NCBI GenBank assembly: GCA_003158735.1
Contig: PMLB01000322.1
Coordinates: 47,722-94,568, forward strand
Source: Myxococcales bacterium
GTDB lineage: Bacteria > Myxococcota_A > Polyangia > Fen-1088
Direction: 5' to 3'
DNA length: 46,847 nt
The notes beneath the pieces were generated by a model, which was given only the letters and a program-made list of their open reading frames with translations, was not told where the DNA came from and searched no databases. The position numbers and the translations under genes are program-made. Below, one piece after another: positions 1 through 9,274 of the stretch (positions within the stretch are counted from its first letter, which is position 1; each line of letters begins with the position of its first letter).

Positions 1-72
1 GTACTTGAGGACCGGAAGCGCAGGCCCGACGCAGCCAGCGGCCCGGATCGTCGGCCGTCGTCGCCTCAGTGG
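1..72. repeat. Left-edge copy of a dispersed extragenic repeat
   Basis: The first 27 bases match positions 39261-39287 exactly, and the block at 47-62 (ATCGTCGGCCGTCGTC) matches 39386-39401 exactly. The sequence between the two blocks is about 20 bp here and about 98 bp in the other copy. The element is cut by the window edge, so its full extent is unknown. It lies just downstream of the minus-strand gene ending at 90. The matches are read directly from the sequence; the function (terminator, mobile repeat) is not known. Confidence 0.75.
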
Positions 73-89
73 CTTGGGGCGTAGCTTCC

Positions 90-1559
90 CTAGACATACT
101 TGAGTTTGCTGGCGGCTACGGCCGACATCTTGAGCAGCAACCAGCCGTGCTTCCAGCGCGAGATGTTGGTGGAGCCGTACAGGCGCTCCTGATAGCGCAC
201 CGGAACCTCCACGATCTTCAGGTTGAGTCGGGCGGCCCCAAAAATGAGATCGAAATCCCCGAAAGGATCGAAGTCGCCAAACACGTGCCGCGCAGCCGCC
301 AGCCGCTCGTAGTCGCGCCGTCGCAGCACCTTGGTTCCGCACAGCGTGTCCTTGATGGGCTGCTGGAGCAAGTAGGTAAACAGGTGGGAAAAAGCCTGAT
401 TGCCCACGCGGTTGAAGAAGCGCATCGCCCCCGGCTGCATGGGATAGACCAGGCGCGTCCCCTGAACGTAGTCCCCCAGTCCACGCGCGATGACGTCGTA
501 GAAGACAGGCAGCTCCTCGGGCGGCACGGTCAGGTCAGCGTCGAGAATCATCAGCACGTCGCCGGTGGCCTTGGCGAAGCCCAGTCGCACGGCATCGCCT
601 TTGCCCTGGCCGGTCTGCTGATGGGCCGACAGCTTGAGCGGGCCTCGATAGTTGTTGATCGCGTTGGTTATCGTCTCCCAAGTTCCGTCGCTGGAGCCAC
701 CCTCGACGAAGATCAGCTCGGTGGACGAGCCCATCACCGGGGTTCGTTGGATGGCAGCAGCCACGTTGCCCGCCTCGTTGCGCGTGGGAACGACCACGCT
801 CACGGAAAGCGGCCGGGGTGTTGTGCTGACGTCTCGCCGGCGCAAGGCATAGAGCCGATACAGCGAAAACCGTTCGACCAGCGGCAATTTGGCCAAGTAG
901 CGATTGACCAGCGGGGCGAGGCCTGGCACCTGCAAGGGGAGCAGCAGCCGGTCCTCGAAGCGAACCATCTCGAGGCCGGTGATGTTGAACAGGTTGTGAA
1001 AATCGTTGTGCGACAACCAGTTCGGCGTGGGAGCCGGGGTTTTCCAACCAACCGTTTCTGCCGCCCGCGCGGCAAACTCCCACAGGTAGTTGTAGGCCGT
1101 CAGATAGATCAGCCCATGCTCAGTCAGTCGATCGCGCAGGCTTTCCAGCCAGGCGCGCACGTCTGTCACCGTGTGGCACAAGCGATCGCAGATCACGGCG
1201 TCGAACTTTCGTCCTGGCGGCAAACGATCGATCCTGCCCACCTCGAAAGTGATCTCCGGATGGCGCCGCTGCGCTTCAGCCGCCAGATCGGCCGACTGGG
1301 CGATGCCCAGTCGTTCCTGGTTGGGCAAAGCGGCAGCCAGATCGCCGGTGCGGCAGCCCACCTCCACCACAGATGCGTCGGCCGGGATCCAGCGCCGTAG
1401 CGTCGCACGCAGATCCTCATCAAGAAAATCGCGAGCGGCCGGGTGGCGCGGGGGCTCGAAAGCCATTCGGTGAAAGTAGTCTGCCCAGGCGGTCGCGAGC
1501 GCCTCGGGCGAGCCAGGGCTAGGTTCCACAGGCGATGGCAGAGATCCTGACACAGGCAT
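90..1559 (-). CDS. Fusion: SAM methyltransferase + family 2 glycosyltransferase
   Basis: The 489-residue protein has two domains. Residues about 25-240 look like a class I SAM-dependent methyltransferase, with the glycine-rich motif VEVGCRTG at 65-72 and a later CHTVTD region. Residues about 250-489 are a GT-A family 2 glycosyltransferase like dolichol/polyprenyl-phosphate mannosyltransferases: VVVPTRNE at 255-262, EGGSSDGT at 286-293, the DAD metal/sugar-nucleotide motif at 340-342 and DTLCGTK near 404. No C-terminal membrane span is obvious. It starts 7 bases after the upstream kinase stop codon, so the two are probably co-transcribed. A role in envelope lipid or glycan synthesis is inferred; donor and acceptor cannot be read from the sequence. 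Confidence 0.88.
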   Translation of the reverse strand: MPVSGSLPSPVEPSPGSPEALATAWADYFHRMAFEPPRHPAARDFLDEDLRATLRRWIPADASVVEVGCRTGDLAAALPNQERLGIAQSADLAAEAQRRHPEITFEVGRIDRLPPGRKFDAVICDRLCHTVTDVRAWLESLRDRLTEHGLIYLTAYNYLWEFAARAAETVGWKTPAPTPNWLSHNDFHNLFNITGLEMVRFEDRLLLPLQVPGLAPLVNRYLAKLPLVERFSLYRLYALRRRDVSTTPRPLSVSVVVPTRNEAGNVAAAIQRTPVMGSSTELIFVEGGSSDGTWETITNAINNYRGPLKLSAHQQTGQGKGDAVRLGFAKATGDVLMILDADLTVPPEELPVFYDVIARGLGDYVQGTRLVYPMQPGAMRFFNRVGNQAFSHLFTYLLQQPIKDTLCGTKVLRRRDYERLAAARHVFGDFDPFGDFDLIFGAARLNLKIVEVPVRYQERLYGSTNISRWKHGWLLLKMSAVAASKLKYV

Positions 1560-1566
1560 GGGGGGC

Positions 1567-4386
1567 CTAGAAGTCCGTATCCACCAATGGGAAGATCTTC
1601 TTAAAGCGCTGCCCCGGCTTGAGAATGATGACCTCGTTGCGCTCGATCATCAGGTCGGGGTTGGTGAAGGTGAGCCGATGCTTTCCGCAAGCCAGGCTGT
1701 AGTCCATCAGCGGCGTGCTCTTGCCGGTCGACTTGCCATCGATGGCCACCTCGGCCCACGGCTTGGAACCGATGGTCGCCACGCATTCCGCTCCGCCTCC
1801 AGCCCCCAGCCTCCCCTCGCGTTCGAAGATGTCTTCGTCAGCTGCCGGCTTGCCTCGCGTCTTGCCGCCTGCTGCGGGTTTCTCGTCAGCGGAGCTATCG
1901 TCGCTCACCGCTTCCACTCGTGCCCCACCCCGGCTCGCGCGGCGCGAGCCGCCGGATGATTTTCCTCGGTTGTCGGCCACCGCGTTCGGGCCTGCTCCCG
2001 GCGCTGGCAGCGAAGCGACAGGCGCGCTCGGCTGTCGCGCCCCAGATGCCCCTCCTGCGCGCCCGGATGCCGAAGCGCCCGCTGACTCGCGCATGGCTTG
2101 AATCTTGAGCGTCTGGCCTGGCTCCTGGTAGATCTCCTGACGCCAGTCCTTGAAGCGTGGATCGCCCTTGATTTCGAGCACGTGGCGCCCCGGCGTTATG
2201 CGAGAAGCTCTGAAGTTGGTGGTCGCCTGTTTCCCCGTCTCGTTTACGGCAAAAGCCTGTCCGTCCAGCCACACCAGGCCACCGGGCGGCTGGCTGGTCA
2301 ATTCGAAGCCCGTATCGGGCGATGCCTCTAGCTCGATCTCCACGCGCTCCACCCGCGCGGTACGAATCTCTACGTCTTGCTCACGGGACAGGTAGCCATC
2401 ACGCCCAACCGCCAGGTGGTAAATGCCGGGCCGCCGTTCAATCACATAGGGCGGTCCCTCGTGCAGGCCAACCCCGTCGACGGTCACCCGCGCATCCGAG
2501 GGCTTGACAGCGATCTGCATCTTTCCCGACCGGGTCAGGTAGAGATAGGCTCCGCCACTGCCCAGCGCCATGAACGCGAGAAAAAGCAGGTAGTACTTGA
2601 TTCGTGACGACGGCCGCAGGGACAAGGCGGCCGCAGCCGCCGTTGCGGCGTCCATGCCGCCCGACAAGCGTGGCCCCGGCAAGCCATAGGGCTGGCCGGA
2701 CATGCCAGCAGCGGGATAGCCCTGCGACCCCTGGTCGAACCCTGACGGTGGCGGCGGTGGAAAAAACGACGGCGGCGCAGGCATGGCCGGCAATGCCCCC
2801 CCCGGGAGGTGCGCGTTGAGTGCGCCCACGCCCAGCAGCGTCTGGCGTAGCGCCGCCGGACGAGGCGGCACGGGCGGCGCCGCCAGGGGTGCAAACATCG
2901 GCCGACCTAGCGGCGCAGGAACCTGCGGCATCGGACGGACGGGCGCCAGGGGTGCCATGCCCGGTCGTGGCGCGCGAGGTGGCCCTGGTAGCGGGCCGGT
3001 TTTAGCCGGCGCGGCCGGCCGGGTCGGCGGCGGCAAGGGGACCGGCCGGACCGGTGGCGTCTGGCCCATGCCCATCACCGTCTGACGAAGCGGCTCTGGC
3101 TGATTCTCTTTGTGGGTCGGAGCCTTCTCGGAGAAGGTTGAGGGCGCGGGGAACCCCTCATTCATCTCAGCCAACGTGGCCTCAGAGAGCGGAACCGCGA
3201 CCGTCTTGTCATCGGGGCCGAGAAACCCCCCATTGGCCCGGGCTTCCGGCGTGTCTGCGCCAACCGGCTTGTCGAAGATCGAGGTCTCCAGTTCCTCGTC
3301 ATCCCAGCCCAGCGCCTGGTCGTCCTTCACCCGAGACGACGCGCCTCGCGCCGGCGCCTCCACGTCCGCCTCGACGGGTTCGATCTCTGCTATCTCGTCG
3401 GCCGATGGGCCGATCGGAGGAGCCTCGTCAACGTGTAGGCCAGCGGCAAAGGTCCGCTTCATCCAAACCGACAGGTCTTTGCGCGACGAGAACTGGCCGA
3501 CGGAATACAGGAAAGCCTGCAAGTCGTCGTGCAAGTCGAGGGCGTTCTGGTAGCGGTCCCCCACGTCCTTGGCCAACGCCTTGAGAACGATACGTTCGAG
3601 CGGCTCGGGAATCTTTGCGTTGAGTGAAGACGGCGGGACAATCTCCACATTGCGGACCTTCTCCAAGGTCGAAAAATCGCTCTCGCCCACGAACAGCCGC
3701 TGGCCCGTGAGCATTTCGTAAAGAATGATTCCCAGGGCGAAGATGTCGCTGCGCCGGTCGATGGGCAGTCCGCGCACTTGCTCGGGCGACATGTAGCCGA
3801 ACTTGCCTTTGAGAATTCCGGCCTGGGTCTTGGATGCCTTGCCGGCCGCCTTGGCGATGCCGAAGTCGATGAGCTTGACCTCGCCCTCGTATCCAATCAG
3901 CACGTTCTGTGGCGAGATGTCGCGGTGGACGAGATTGAGCGCCCGCCCCTGGGCGTCGCGCTTGTTGTGCGCGTAGTCCAGCCCCTCGCAAACCTGCATG
4001 ATCACGAAGCACACCTGAGTCTGGGGCATGGTCTGGGCGTGCCGGTGCAGGTCGTCGAAGATGCCCCGCAAGTCGCGCCCGTGGACATACTCGAGGGCGA
4101 TGAAGTACGCGTCGTCCACCTTACCGAGATCGAAGATCTGGGCGATGTTCGCGTGCTGCAATTGCACCGCGATCTTCGCCTCGTCGATGAACATCGTGAT
4201 GAACTCTTCGTCCTCGGCGATGTGGGGGAGGATGCGCTTGAGCGCAACGATTCGCTCGAAGCCCTCCACGCCCATGACCTTTGCCTTGAACACCTCGGCC
4301 ATGCCCCCGACGTTGATACGTTCGAGGAGGTAGTACTTTCCGAAAGGAGTGGGCTGGTTCAAGCGTCGACTCCGAGACGTAAGCAA
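1567..4386 (-). CDS. Membrane Ser/Thr protein kinase with PEGA repeats
   Basis: Residues about 17-295 form a Hanks-type kinase: GGM loop near 27-29, VALK lysine K50, HRDISPQN at 154-161 with catalytic D156, DFG at 174-176 and SPEQ near 200. A long linker, acidic then very proline-rich (about 430-570), leads to one membrane helix at about 598-617. Outside lie PEGA-type beta repeats at about 622-686 and 693-766, a charged linker, and a third at about 867-930. Two copies of an RQT-containing motif (LRQTVMGMG 433-441, LRQTLLGVG 513-521) sit in the linker and could be phospho-sites. The first codon is TTG at 4386; a second in-frame TTG at 4362 is as plausible, and no clear ribosome site decides. 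The catalytic residues look intact. Confidence 0.93.
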   Translation of the reverse strand: MLTSRSRRLNQPTPFGKYYLLERINVGGMAEVFKAKVMGVEGFERIVALKRILPHIAEDEEFITMFIDEAKIAVQLQHANIAQIFDLGKVDDAYFIALEYVHGRDLRGIFDDLHRHAQTMPQTQVCFVIMQVCEGLDYAHNKRDAQGRALNLVHRDISPQNVLIGYEGEVKLIDFGIAKAAGKASKTQAGILKGKFGYMSPEQVRGLPIDRRSDIFALGIILYEMLTGQRLFVGESDFSTLEKVRNVEIVPPSSLNAKIPEPLERIVLKALAKDVGDRYQNALDLHDDLQAFLYSVGQFSSRKDLSVWMKRTFAAGLHVDEAPPIGPSADEIAEIEPVEADVEAPARGASSRVKDDQALGWDDEELETSIFDKPVGADTPEARANGGFLGPDDKTVAVPLSEATLAEMNEGFPAPSTFSEKAPTHKENQPEPLRQTVMGMGQTPPVRPVPLPPPTRPAAPAKTGPLPGPPRAPRPGMAPLAPVRPMPQVPAPLGRPMFAPLAAPPVPPRPAALRQTLLGVGALNAHLPGGALPAMPAPPSFFPPPPPSGFDQGSQGYPAAGMSGQPYGLPGPRLSGGMDAATAAAAALSLRPSSRIKYYLLFLAFMALGSGGAYLYLTRSGKMQIAVKPSDARVTVDGVGLHEGPPYVIERRPGIYHLAVGRDGYLSREQDVEIRTARVERVEIELEASPDTGFELTSQPPGGLVWLDGQAFAVNETGKQATTNFRASRITPGRHVLEIKGDPRFKDWRQEIYQEPGQTLKIQAMRESAGASASGRAGGASGARQPSAPVASLPAPGAGPNAVADNRGKSSGGSRRASRGGARVEAVSDDSSADEKPAAGGKTRGKPAADEDIFEREGRLGAGGGAECVATIGSKPWAEVAIDGKSTGKSTPLMDYSLACGKHRLTFTNPDLMIERNEVIILKPGQRFKKIFPLVDTDF

Positions 4387-4531
4387 CGGCTGGCGCGAGT
4401 CATTCCGTTATCGACCACGGTCAGGCCCGAGTCAAGCAAGCCATCCGACGAGGAAAGCCGGCCGCCACAAGGCAGCACTCTACCGCCCAAACCACGCGTT
4501 TCCAGGTCAGCCCCGAGTCGTAGAGAACGCC

Positions 4532-5005
4532 TCACTCCTCGATCCAAACCTTGTTCATGCGATCACCAGCCTTAATCTTCATAACCACCTCCATACCCGA
4601 GACGACCTGCCCGAACACGGTGTGCTTGCGATCGAGGTGTGGCTGGGGTGAATGACAGAGGAAGAACTGCGATCCGCCTGTGTCCTTGCCGGCGTGGGCC
4701 ATCGAGAGCGAGCCCGCCTTGTGAACCTGGCGCTTTCCCGCGGTCTCGCACTTGATCTTGAAACCAGGGCCCCCTGTTCCGCTGCCAAGAGGACATCCCC
4801 CCTGGATCATGAAGTCAGGGATGACGCGATGAAAGCTGAGCCCGTCGTAGAAGGGACGTTTCACCTTCTTCCCGGTCGCTGGGTCCACCCATTCCTTGGT
4901 TCCGGACGCCAGACCTGCGAAGTTGGCCACCGTGGCCGGTGCGTCATCTTCAAAAAGCTCGGCCACGATTTCGCCCTTGCTGGTTTCAAAATGGACTTTC
5001 TTCAT
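4532..5005 (-). CDS. Cyclophilin-type peptidyl-prolyl cis-trans isomerase
   Basis: The 157-residue single-domain cyclophilin catalyses proline isomerisation. Hallmarks are [13 protein letters not shown] at 58-70 (catalytic R60, Q68), GTGGPGF at 76-82, GSQFF at 111-115 and HTVFGQV near 128. There is no signal peptide, so it is expected in the cytoplasm. An insertion containing [16 protein letters not shown] at 35-50 is the usual short loop of bacterial homologues that carry TKEW. The ATG at 5005 gives a family-typical N-terminus ([11 protein letters not shown]), although no Shine-Dalgarno is apparent. It is transcribed in the same direction as the PEGA kinase, with a 145-bp gap. PpiA/PpiB assignment is not attempted. 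Confidence 0.95.
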   Translation of the reverse strand: MKKVHFETSKGEIVAELFEDDAPATVANFAGLASGTKEWVDPATGKKVKRPFYDGLSFHRVIPDFMIQGGCPLGSGTGGPGFKIKCETAGKRQVHKAGSLSMAHAGKDTGGSQFFLCHSPQPHLDRKHTVFGQVVSGMEVVMKIKAGDRMNKVWIEE

Positions 5006-5219
5006 CGGAATACATTAAACCCTTTTGTGTCCCCATTGTAGCAGGAGATGCGACCCTCAGGGATCCACGAATCTGGCCACGCCTTCTGCGTCCGGGGCGC
5101 GGTAGCCTGTTTGACCATGGCCTCACGCAACCAAATGCGTCGCCAGCCGATAACGGGACAAGAGGCCAAGCAGTGCGCGAATCCACCACGCCGGTCTGTG
5201 CTAAGGTAGGAGCGCATCC

Positions 5220-5600
5220 ATGAAGATTTCCAAGCCGCCGTCGGGATCGCTGGTGGGCCGCCCCGCGGATCTCCCTGCGGTCAAGAACGCCGGGACAAAG
5301 GGTTTTGTACAGAAGCTCGCCCGGGCCTCGGGAGCTGACAAGGCGAGGGCTGCCACGGCGATCCAGCCGACCGGCCGCGCCGACAAAGTGGCAGGTGTCG
5401 CAGACATCGGCAACGCCCTCAAGGCCGGCCAGATCACCCCCCAGGCCGCTCTCGATCGGGTGGTCGAGCGAATCGTAACCCGCCAGGTGGGTGCCCACGG
5501 GCCTGCCGCAATCAAGAAGAATCTTAGCGCAGCGCTCCGCCAGACACTCGAAGACGATCCCATGCTGGCCGCCAAGCTCCGCGCCTTGGGCGACGAGTAG
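5220..5600 (+). CDS. Small protein of unknown function
   Basis: This 126-residue protein was not recognised. The start is supported by an AGGAG sequence about 9 bases before the ATG. The N-terminal 60 residues are rich in Gly, Pro, Ala and Lys and probably disordered. The C-terminal half (about 62-124) is predicted helical, with ITPQAALDRVVERIV and AIKKNLSAALRQTLEDDP segments. There is no signal peptide or membrane helix. It is divergent from the cyclophilin across a 214-bp gap that should hold both promoters. A longer ORF on the opposite strand across this gene lacks any family features and is treated as a shadow. Confidence 0.7.
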   Translation: MKISKPPSGSLVGRPADLPAVKNAGTKGFVQKLARASGADKARAATAIQPTGRADKVAGVADIGNALKAGQITPQAALDRVVERIVTRQVGAHGPAAIKKNLSAALRQTLEDDPMLAAKLRALGDE

Positions 5601-5684
5601 GTTGCCGGCTCCGGCGCCGGAGTCGGATGCGGATCCGGCCACGGCCACGGTCACGGCCACCTTCGGCTGCAGCGGGATTGCGGG

Positions 5685-5972
5685 TTAGCTCAATGCTTTG
5701 TGGGCAGCCGCGCGTTTTTGCGCCAGCATCTCGCGCACCTTGGGCGGCAAATACAGGTGTTCCGTGTCCATGGTCGCCAGCGCTTCACCCAGGATTGACA
5801 CGCGCTCCGAGGGAGCGGTCTTCCGGTCGATGATGATGAACCATTCACCCTTGACCTTGCACAGGCCGCCCCCTCCTGTCGGCCCGGCAGCGGCGAGCGT
5901 CTCGTAGCGCACTTTGACGCCAAGCTGGCTGGCGGCGGTTTCAAGGGACTCGGCAAGCTGTTCCGGCTTCAT
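5685..5972 (-). CDS. Small conserved-looking hypothetical, last gene of lar operon
   Basis: This 95-residue soluble protein is of unknown function. Its ATG (5972-5970) overlaps the stop codon of the upstream histidine kinase as ATGA, a translational-coupling arrangement that strongly supports the start. Visible features are a Gly-rich turn (AAAGPTGGGGLCKVKGEW at about 28-45), a strand-like WFIIIDRKT and an amphipathic C-terminal helix ending REMLAQKRAAAHKALS. Short proteins of this look are often found in delta-proteobacterial operons, but no function can be assigned here. It is the distal member of larB-larC-kinase. Confidence 0.8.
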   Translation of the reverse strand: MKPEQLAESLETAASQLGVKVRYETLAAAGPTGGGGLCKVKGEWFIIIDRKTAPSERVSILGEALATMDTEHLYLPPKVREMLAQKRAAAHKALS

Positions 5973-7174
5973 GGGGTCGACTTCTCTCCCTCAACATTTT
6001 GTGACAGGGGATGACTGACAGGCAGGGTTACCAGAAAGGTTGTACCGCTGCCGAGCTTGGACTGGAAGGTGATCTGCCCGCCATGGGCGTAGACGATGTT
6101 GCGCACCACCGACAGACCCAACCCGGTCCCGCTGCCAGCCGGCTTGGTAGTGAAGAACGGGTCAAAGATGCTGGCCCGGTGCTCGTCGCGGATGCCACTG
6201 CCCGTGTCGGTCACGGCCAAGCCAACCGTGACCTCCCCGTCGTGGAAGGTTCGAACTCGGATGCTGCCGCCCTTTGTTCCCAAGGCTTGCGCCGCATTGG
6301 TCACCAAGTTGGTCACCACCTGCATCACCTGGTCCCTCACCGCGCGCACCGGCGGCAGATTGGGCGCCAGGTCTCGATCCAGCGTGGCCTTGGCTTCCAC
6401 AAAAACATGCTCGCAAAATGACAGGGCGTGCTCGACCACCTCGTTGAGATCCAACCGTTCGATCTCGACGCGCGAGGGCCGAGCGTACCCAACCAGGTCG
6501 TGCGTGAACCGCCGGATACGTTCGGCCCCGTCTTGGATGCGCTTGAGCCGTTCCACGTCCACGGGCTCGATTTGGTTCGGTACCCGCCCTTGTGTGGCCA
6601 TACTGGCTTTGTGCAGGACCGCCTCGACGCACGCCTGGATGGACGTGAGGGGGTTGTTGATCTCATGCGCCACCCCGGCGGCGATCTGCCCCACTGTGGC
6701 CAGCTTCTCGGCATGAATCACCTGGTTTTGCAGCACACGCAGGGCTGTGACGTCCTGGCCCACCGCCAGGATAGCGGAAGGCCGGCCGCCCTCGGCACGC
6801 ACGGTGGCCACATTGAAAACCGCACGCGCGACCGTCCCGCTCACCGACGGCAGTCGAACCTCGCAGTTGGACAAGTCTCCGCCCGCTGCCACCTGTTTCA
6901 TGATCTGAGCCAACTCCGGCATGCCCGCCTCGGAAAGCCACAGCAACAGCTCACGACCCACCACCGTCTCGCGCGGAAAACCCGTCAGTCGGGACATGGC
7001 TCGGTTCCACACGACCGCGCGGCCGGCGAGGTCCGTGGCGATGACCAGCACGTTGGCTTGGTCCACGATCTGTTCGAGGTAGTCGCGCAAGCCGGCGGCT
7101 GGCTGTGACCGCGCCGGCTCGGTCCGCCGCTGCCCCGGCTTCTTCGCGGCGCGCCTTTTCGGGGAACTAGCCAT
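5969..7174 (-). CDS. PAS-domain sensor histidine kinase (NtrB-like, soluble)
   Basis: The protein has 401 residues from the ATG at 7174, whose A is shared with the larC stop (TGATG). That coupling makes this start far more likely than in-frame codons farther upstream inside larC. Domains: a PAS at about 31-145 ([22 protein letters not shown]), a HisKA dimer with [12 protein letters not shown] and phospho-acceptor H170, and an HATPase with N-box [11 protein letters not shown] (N293), G1 TDTGSGI at 322-328, FDPFFTTKP and GTGLGLS. All catalytic motifs are intact. There is no membrane helix, so the signal should be cytoplasmic. No response regulator lies in the operon; a sigma54-type regulator at 39427-40773 is a conceivable but unproven partner. 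Confidence 0.95.
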   Translation of the reverse strand: MASSPKRRAAKKPGQRRTEPARSQPAAGLRDYLEQIVDQANVLVIATDLAGRAVVWNRAMSRLTGFPRETVVGRELLLWLSEAGMPELAQIMKQVAAGGDLSNCEVRLPSVSGTVARAVFNVATVRAEGGRPSAILAVGQDVTALRVLQNQVIHAEKLATVGQIAAGVAHEINNPLTSIQACVEAVLHKASMATQGRVPNQIEPVDVERLKRIQDGAERIRRFTHDLVGYARPSRVEIERLDLNEVVEHALSFCEHVFVEAKATLDRDLAPNLPPVRAVRDQVMQVVTNLVTNAAQALGTKGGSIRVRTFHDGEVTVGLAVTDTGSGIRDEHRASIFDPFFTTKPAGSGTGLGLSVVRNIVYAHGGQITFQSKLGSGTTFLVTLPVSHPLSQNVEGEKSTP

Positions 7175-8412
7175 CAGCCCCGCTTCCGCTTCCGGGATGG
7201 CAAGAAACGCGACGCCGCGGCAGCCGCCTCGGCCAGGACCGTGCGCACGGGCACGCCTGCCCGATCGGCAAGGCGCCGGCAGTCGTCGAACTCCGGCGAC
7301 GCGCCCAGCACATGGCTGCCGTCGGCAGCCAGCTTGACTGACACGGTTCCGAAGCGCGTCTTCACATTGGCCAGCGAGCGCGACAGCACGGCCCGTTCCA
7401 TGCGAGCCCGCCTCACGCCCAACGTCGTCGAATTGCCAAAAAAAGCCTGCTCGACCGGTCCCACACCCTCCGCTGGCGCCAGGGCCGACACTTGCCACGC
7501 CGGCCGCCCCTTCTTCATCAGAATCGAGGTGGTCCACACATCGACCGCCCCTGCCGCGAAGAGAGCCGACATCAGCGGCTCGATCAACTGGGGACTCATG
7601 TCGTCCAGGTTGGCCTCCAGCAAGACCACCTCGGGCGCGGAGGCGGGCAGGGCTCGACCCAGCGCCTCACCCAGCAAGACGCGCAAGACATTGGCACGGT
7701 CAGAGACCTCACGCGTGCCCGCGCCAAAACCTTGAGCCTGGATGCGCATGGGAGGCGGCGGACCGAAATTGGTCACCAGAGCGGCCAGAATGGCGGCACC
7801 CGTGGGTGTGGTCAGCTCGCCCTCGCCTTCAAGCAAGGCCGGAATTCCGCGCAGGATCGCAGCCGTGGCCGGCGCCGGAACCGGCATCAATCCATGCGCG
7901 GTGTGCACCTGACCCGAGCCCAGCACGGGAGGCGTCGACGACACCGATGAAGGTTGCAGCCACGCGAGGGCAGCGGCCGCGCCTACGACGTCGGCAATGG
8001 AATCCCACGCCCCCACCTCATGGAAGGCCACACGATCGAGCGCAACCCCGTGCAGCGCCGCCTCGGCCTGAGCGATGCGCTCGAAGATGGCTCCAGCCAA
8101 ACGCTTGGTCTCGGCGTCGAGGCGCGCCCGTTGCAGCAAGCGGCGAATCTCCGCGTAGTCGCGGTGCTCGTGGTGATGCCCGTGATGGTGGCCGTGATGC
8201 GAACCGGGCGCGTGCACCACGAATCCCTTGCCAGCAAAGGCCCCGCGCCGCCGCTTCTCGAAGCCCACCTTCAACCCGGTCACGCCCATTTCCGCGATGG
8301 CGTCGGCCACGACCCGGGCAGGGACGCCGGCATCCACCAGCGCCGCCACCGCCATGTCGCCAGCGATCCCGGACGACGGGTCGAAATGCACATGCAATCC
8401 GCGCAGATTCAT
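7174..8412 (-). CDS. larC: LarC, nickel insertion enzyme of nickel-pincer cofactor synthesis
   Basis: LarC puts Ni into the pyridinium bis-thiocarboxylate mononucleotide to make the nickel-pincer nucleotide cofactor of lactate racemase-type enzymes. The 412-residue protein starts with the family signature HFDPSSGIAGDM at 9-20 and contains FHEVGAWDSIADVVGAA and TPTGAAIL segments and LLEANLDDMSPQ. A histidine-rich loop at about 67-83 (SHHGHHHGHHHEH core) is a likely metal-binding stretch. In Lactobacillus the gene is read through a programmed frameshift; here it is one continuous frame. Its ATG overlaps the larB stop (ATGA, 8412-8409) and its stop overlaps the kinase start. Confidence 0.96.
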   Translation of the reverse strand: MNLRGLHVHFDPSSGIAGDMAVAALVDAGVPARVVADAIAEMGVTGLKVGFEKRRRGAFAGKGFVVHAPGSHHGHHHGHHHEHRDYAEIRRLLQRARLDAETKRLAGAIFERIAQAEAALHGVALDRVAFHEVGAWDSIADVVGAAAALAWLQPSSVSSTPPVLGSGQVHTAHGLMPVPAPATAAILRGIPALLEGEGELTTPTGAAILAALVTNFGPPPPMRIQAQGFGAGTREVSDRANVLRVLLGEALGRALPASAPEVVLLEANLDDMSPQLIEPLMSALFAAGAVDVWTTSILMKKGRPAWQVSALAPAEGVGPVEQAFFGNSTTLGVRRARMERAVLSRSLANVKTRFGTVSVKLAADGSHVLGASPEFDDCRRLADRAGVPVRTVLAEAAAAASRFLPSRKRKRG

Positions 8413-9167
8413 GGCTGGCGAACCCGATTGAGCATGGAAGCGAGCCGCCCTCCCCCAAAGCCGTTGTCGATATTGACTACGGCCACGCCCGTGGCGCAGG
8501 AGTTGAGCATGGTCAGCAGCGCGGCCACGCCCCCGAAGGACGCCCCATAGCCAACGCTGGTGGGCACCGCAATCACAGGCCGCGAAAACAGACCGCCCAC
8601 CACTGTGGGCAGCACCCCATCCATACCCGCCACCACCACCAGCACCTCGGCCTCCTCAATGCGCTCGCGATGGGCGAGCAGCCGGTGCAGACCGGCCACG
8701 CCCACATCGAAGATGCGCACCACCCGGTTGCCGTCCATTTCCGCGGTGAACGCAGCTTCCTCGGCTACGGGAATGTCGGAGGTTCCCGCCGACAACACCC
8801 CCACCACGCCGCGGCCGCGATCCGGGGTCGGCTGCGGCCCGAACACCAGCATGCGCGGCACTTCCAGATAGCGCACAGCCGGCAGCAAGGCTGCCACCTG
8901 GGCTGCCAGGTCGGGCGTCACCCGGGTGGCCATCACCGGGACGCCATCGCGGCCCAGCTCGCCCAGCAGGGTGGCGATCTGCGCGGCCGACTTGCCCGAG
9001 CCGAATACCACCTCGGGAAACCCGGTCCGCATGTGACGGTGGGTGTCGGCGTGGGCAAAGCCCAAAGAACGGAAAGGCAGGTCGCGTAGCTCGCGTAGGC
9101 CATCGTCGGGCGACATCTTGCCGTCCCGAATCTCTTCCAAGAGCGCGCGCAGGCGTGAAGGGTCCAC
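8409..9167 (-). CDS. larB: LarB, pyridinium-3,5-biscarboxylate mononucleotide synthase
   Basis: LarB carboxylates and hydrolyses nicotinic acid adenine dinucleotide, the first step of nickel-pincer cofactor synthesis. The 252-residue protein has the short N-terminal helical segment and a PurE-like (AIR carboxylase-like) C-terminal domain: VGVLSAGTSDIPVAEEA, DVGVAGLHRLL, VVVAGMDGVLPTVVGGL, AVPTSVGYGASFGGVAALL and a NSCATGVAVVNIDNGFG tail, all typical of LarB. The start is GTG at 9167. It is the first gene of the coupled operon with larC. The sulfur-transfer partner LarE and a LarA-type racemase are not in this window. Confidence 0.96.
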   Translation of the reverse strand: MDPSRLRALLEEIRDGKMSPDDGLRELRDLPFRSLGFAHADTHRHMRTGFPEVVFGSGKSAAQIATLLGELGRDGVPVMATRVTPDLAAQVAALLPAVRYLEVPRMLVFGPQPTPDRGRGVVGVLSAGTSDIPVAEEAAFTAEMDGNRVVRIFDVGVAGLHRLLAHRERIEEAEVLVVVAGMDGVLPTVVGGLFSRPVIAVPTSVGYGASFGGVAALLTMLNSCATGVAVVNIDNGFGGGRLASMLNRVRQP

Positions 9168-9274
9168 AATGGGAGACTATCATCAGATGCGCGGAAGTCA
9201 CCACTGCGTCTTGATGAGGGCGGTGACAGGGACATAGGTGCCAGCCACAGTTTCCCGCAGGTTTGCCCCGGATT

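Noticed and set aside
4986-5660. 224-codon minus-strand frame covering the small gene at 5220
   Set aside because: Its C-terminal part overlaps the cyclophilin start region, and it lacks a ribosome site. The plus-strand gene has AGGAG at correct spacing.
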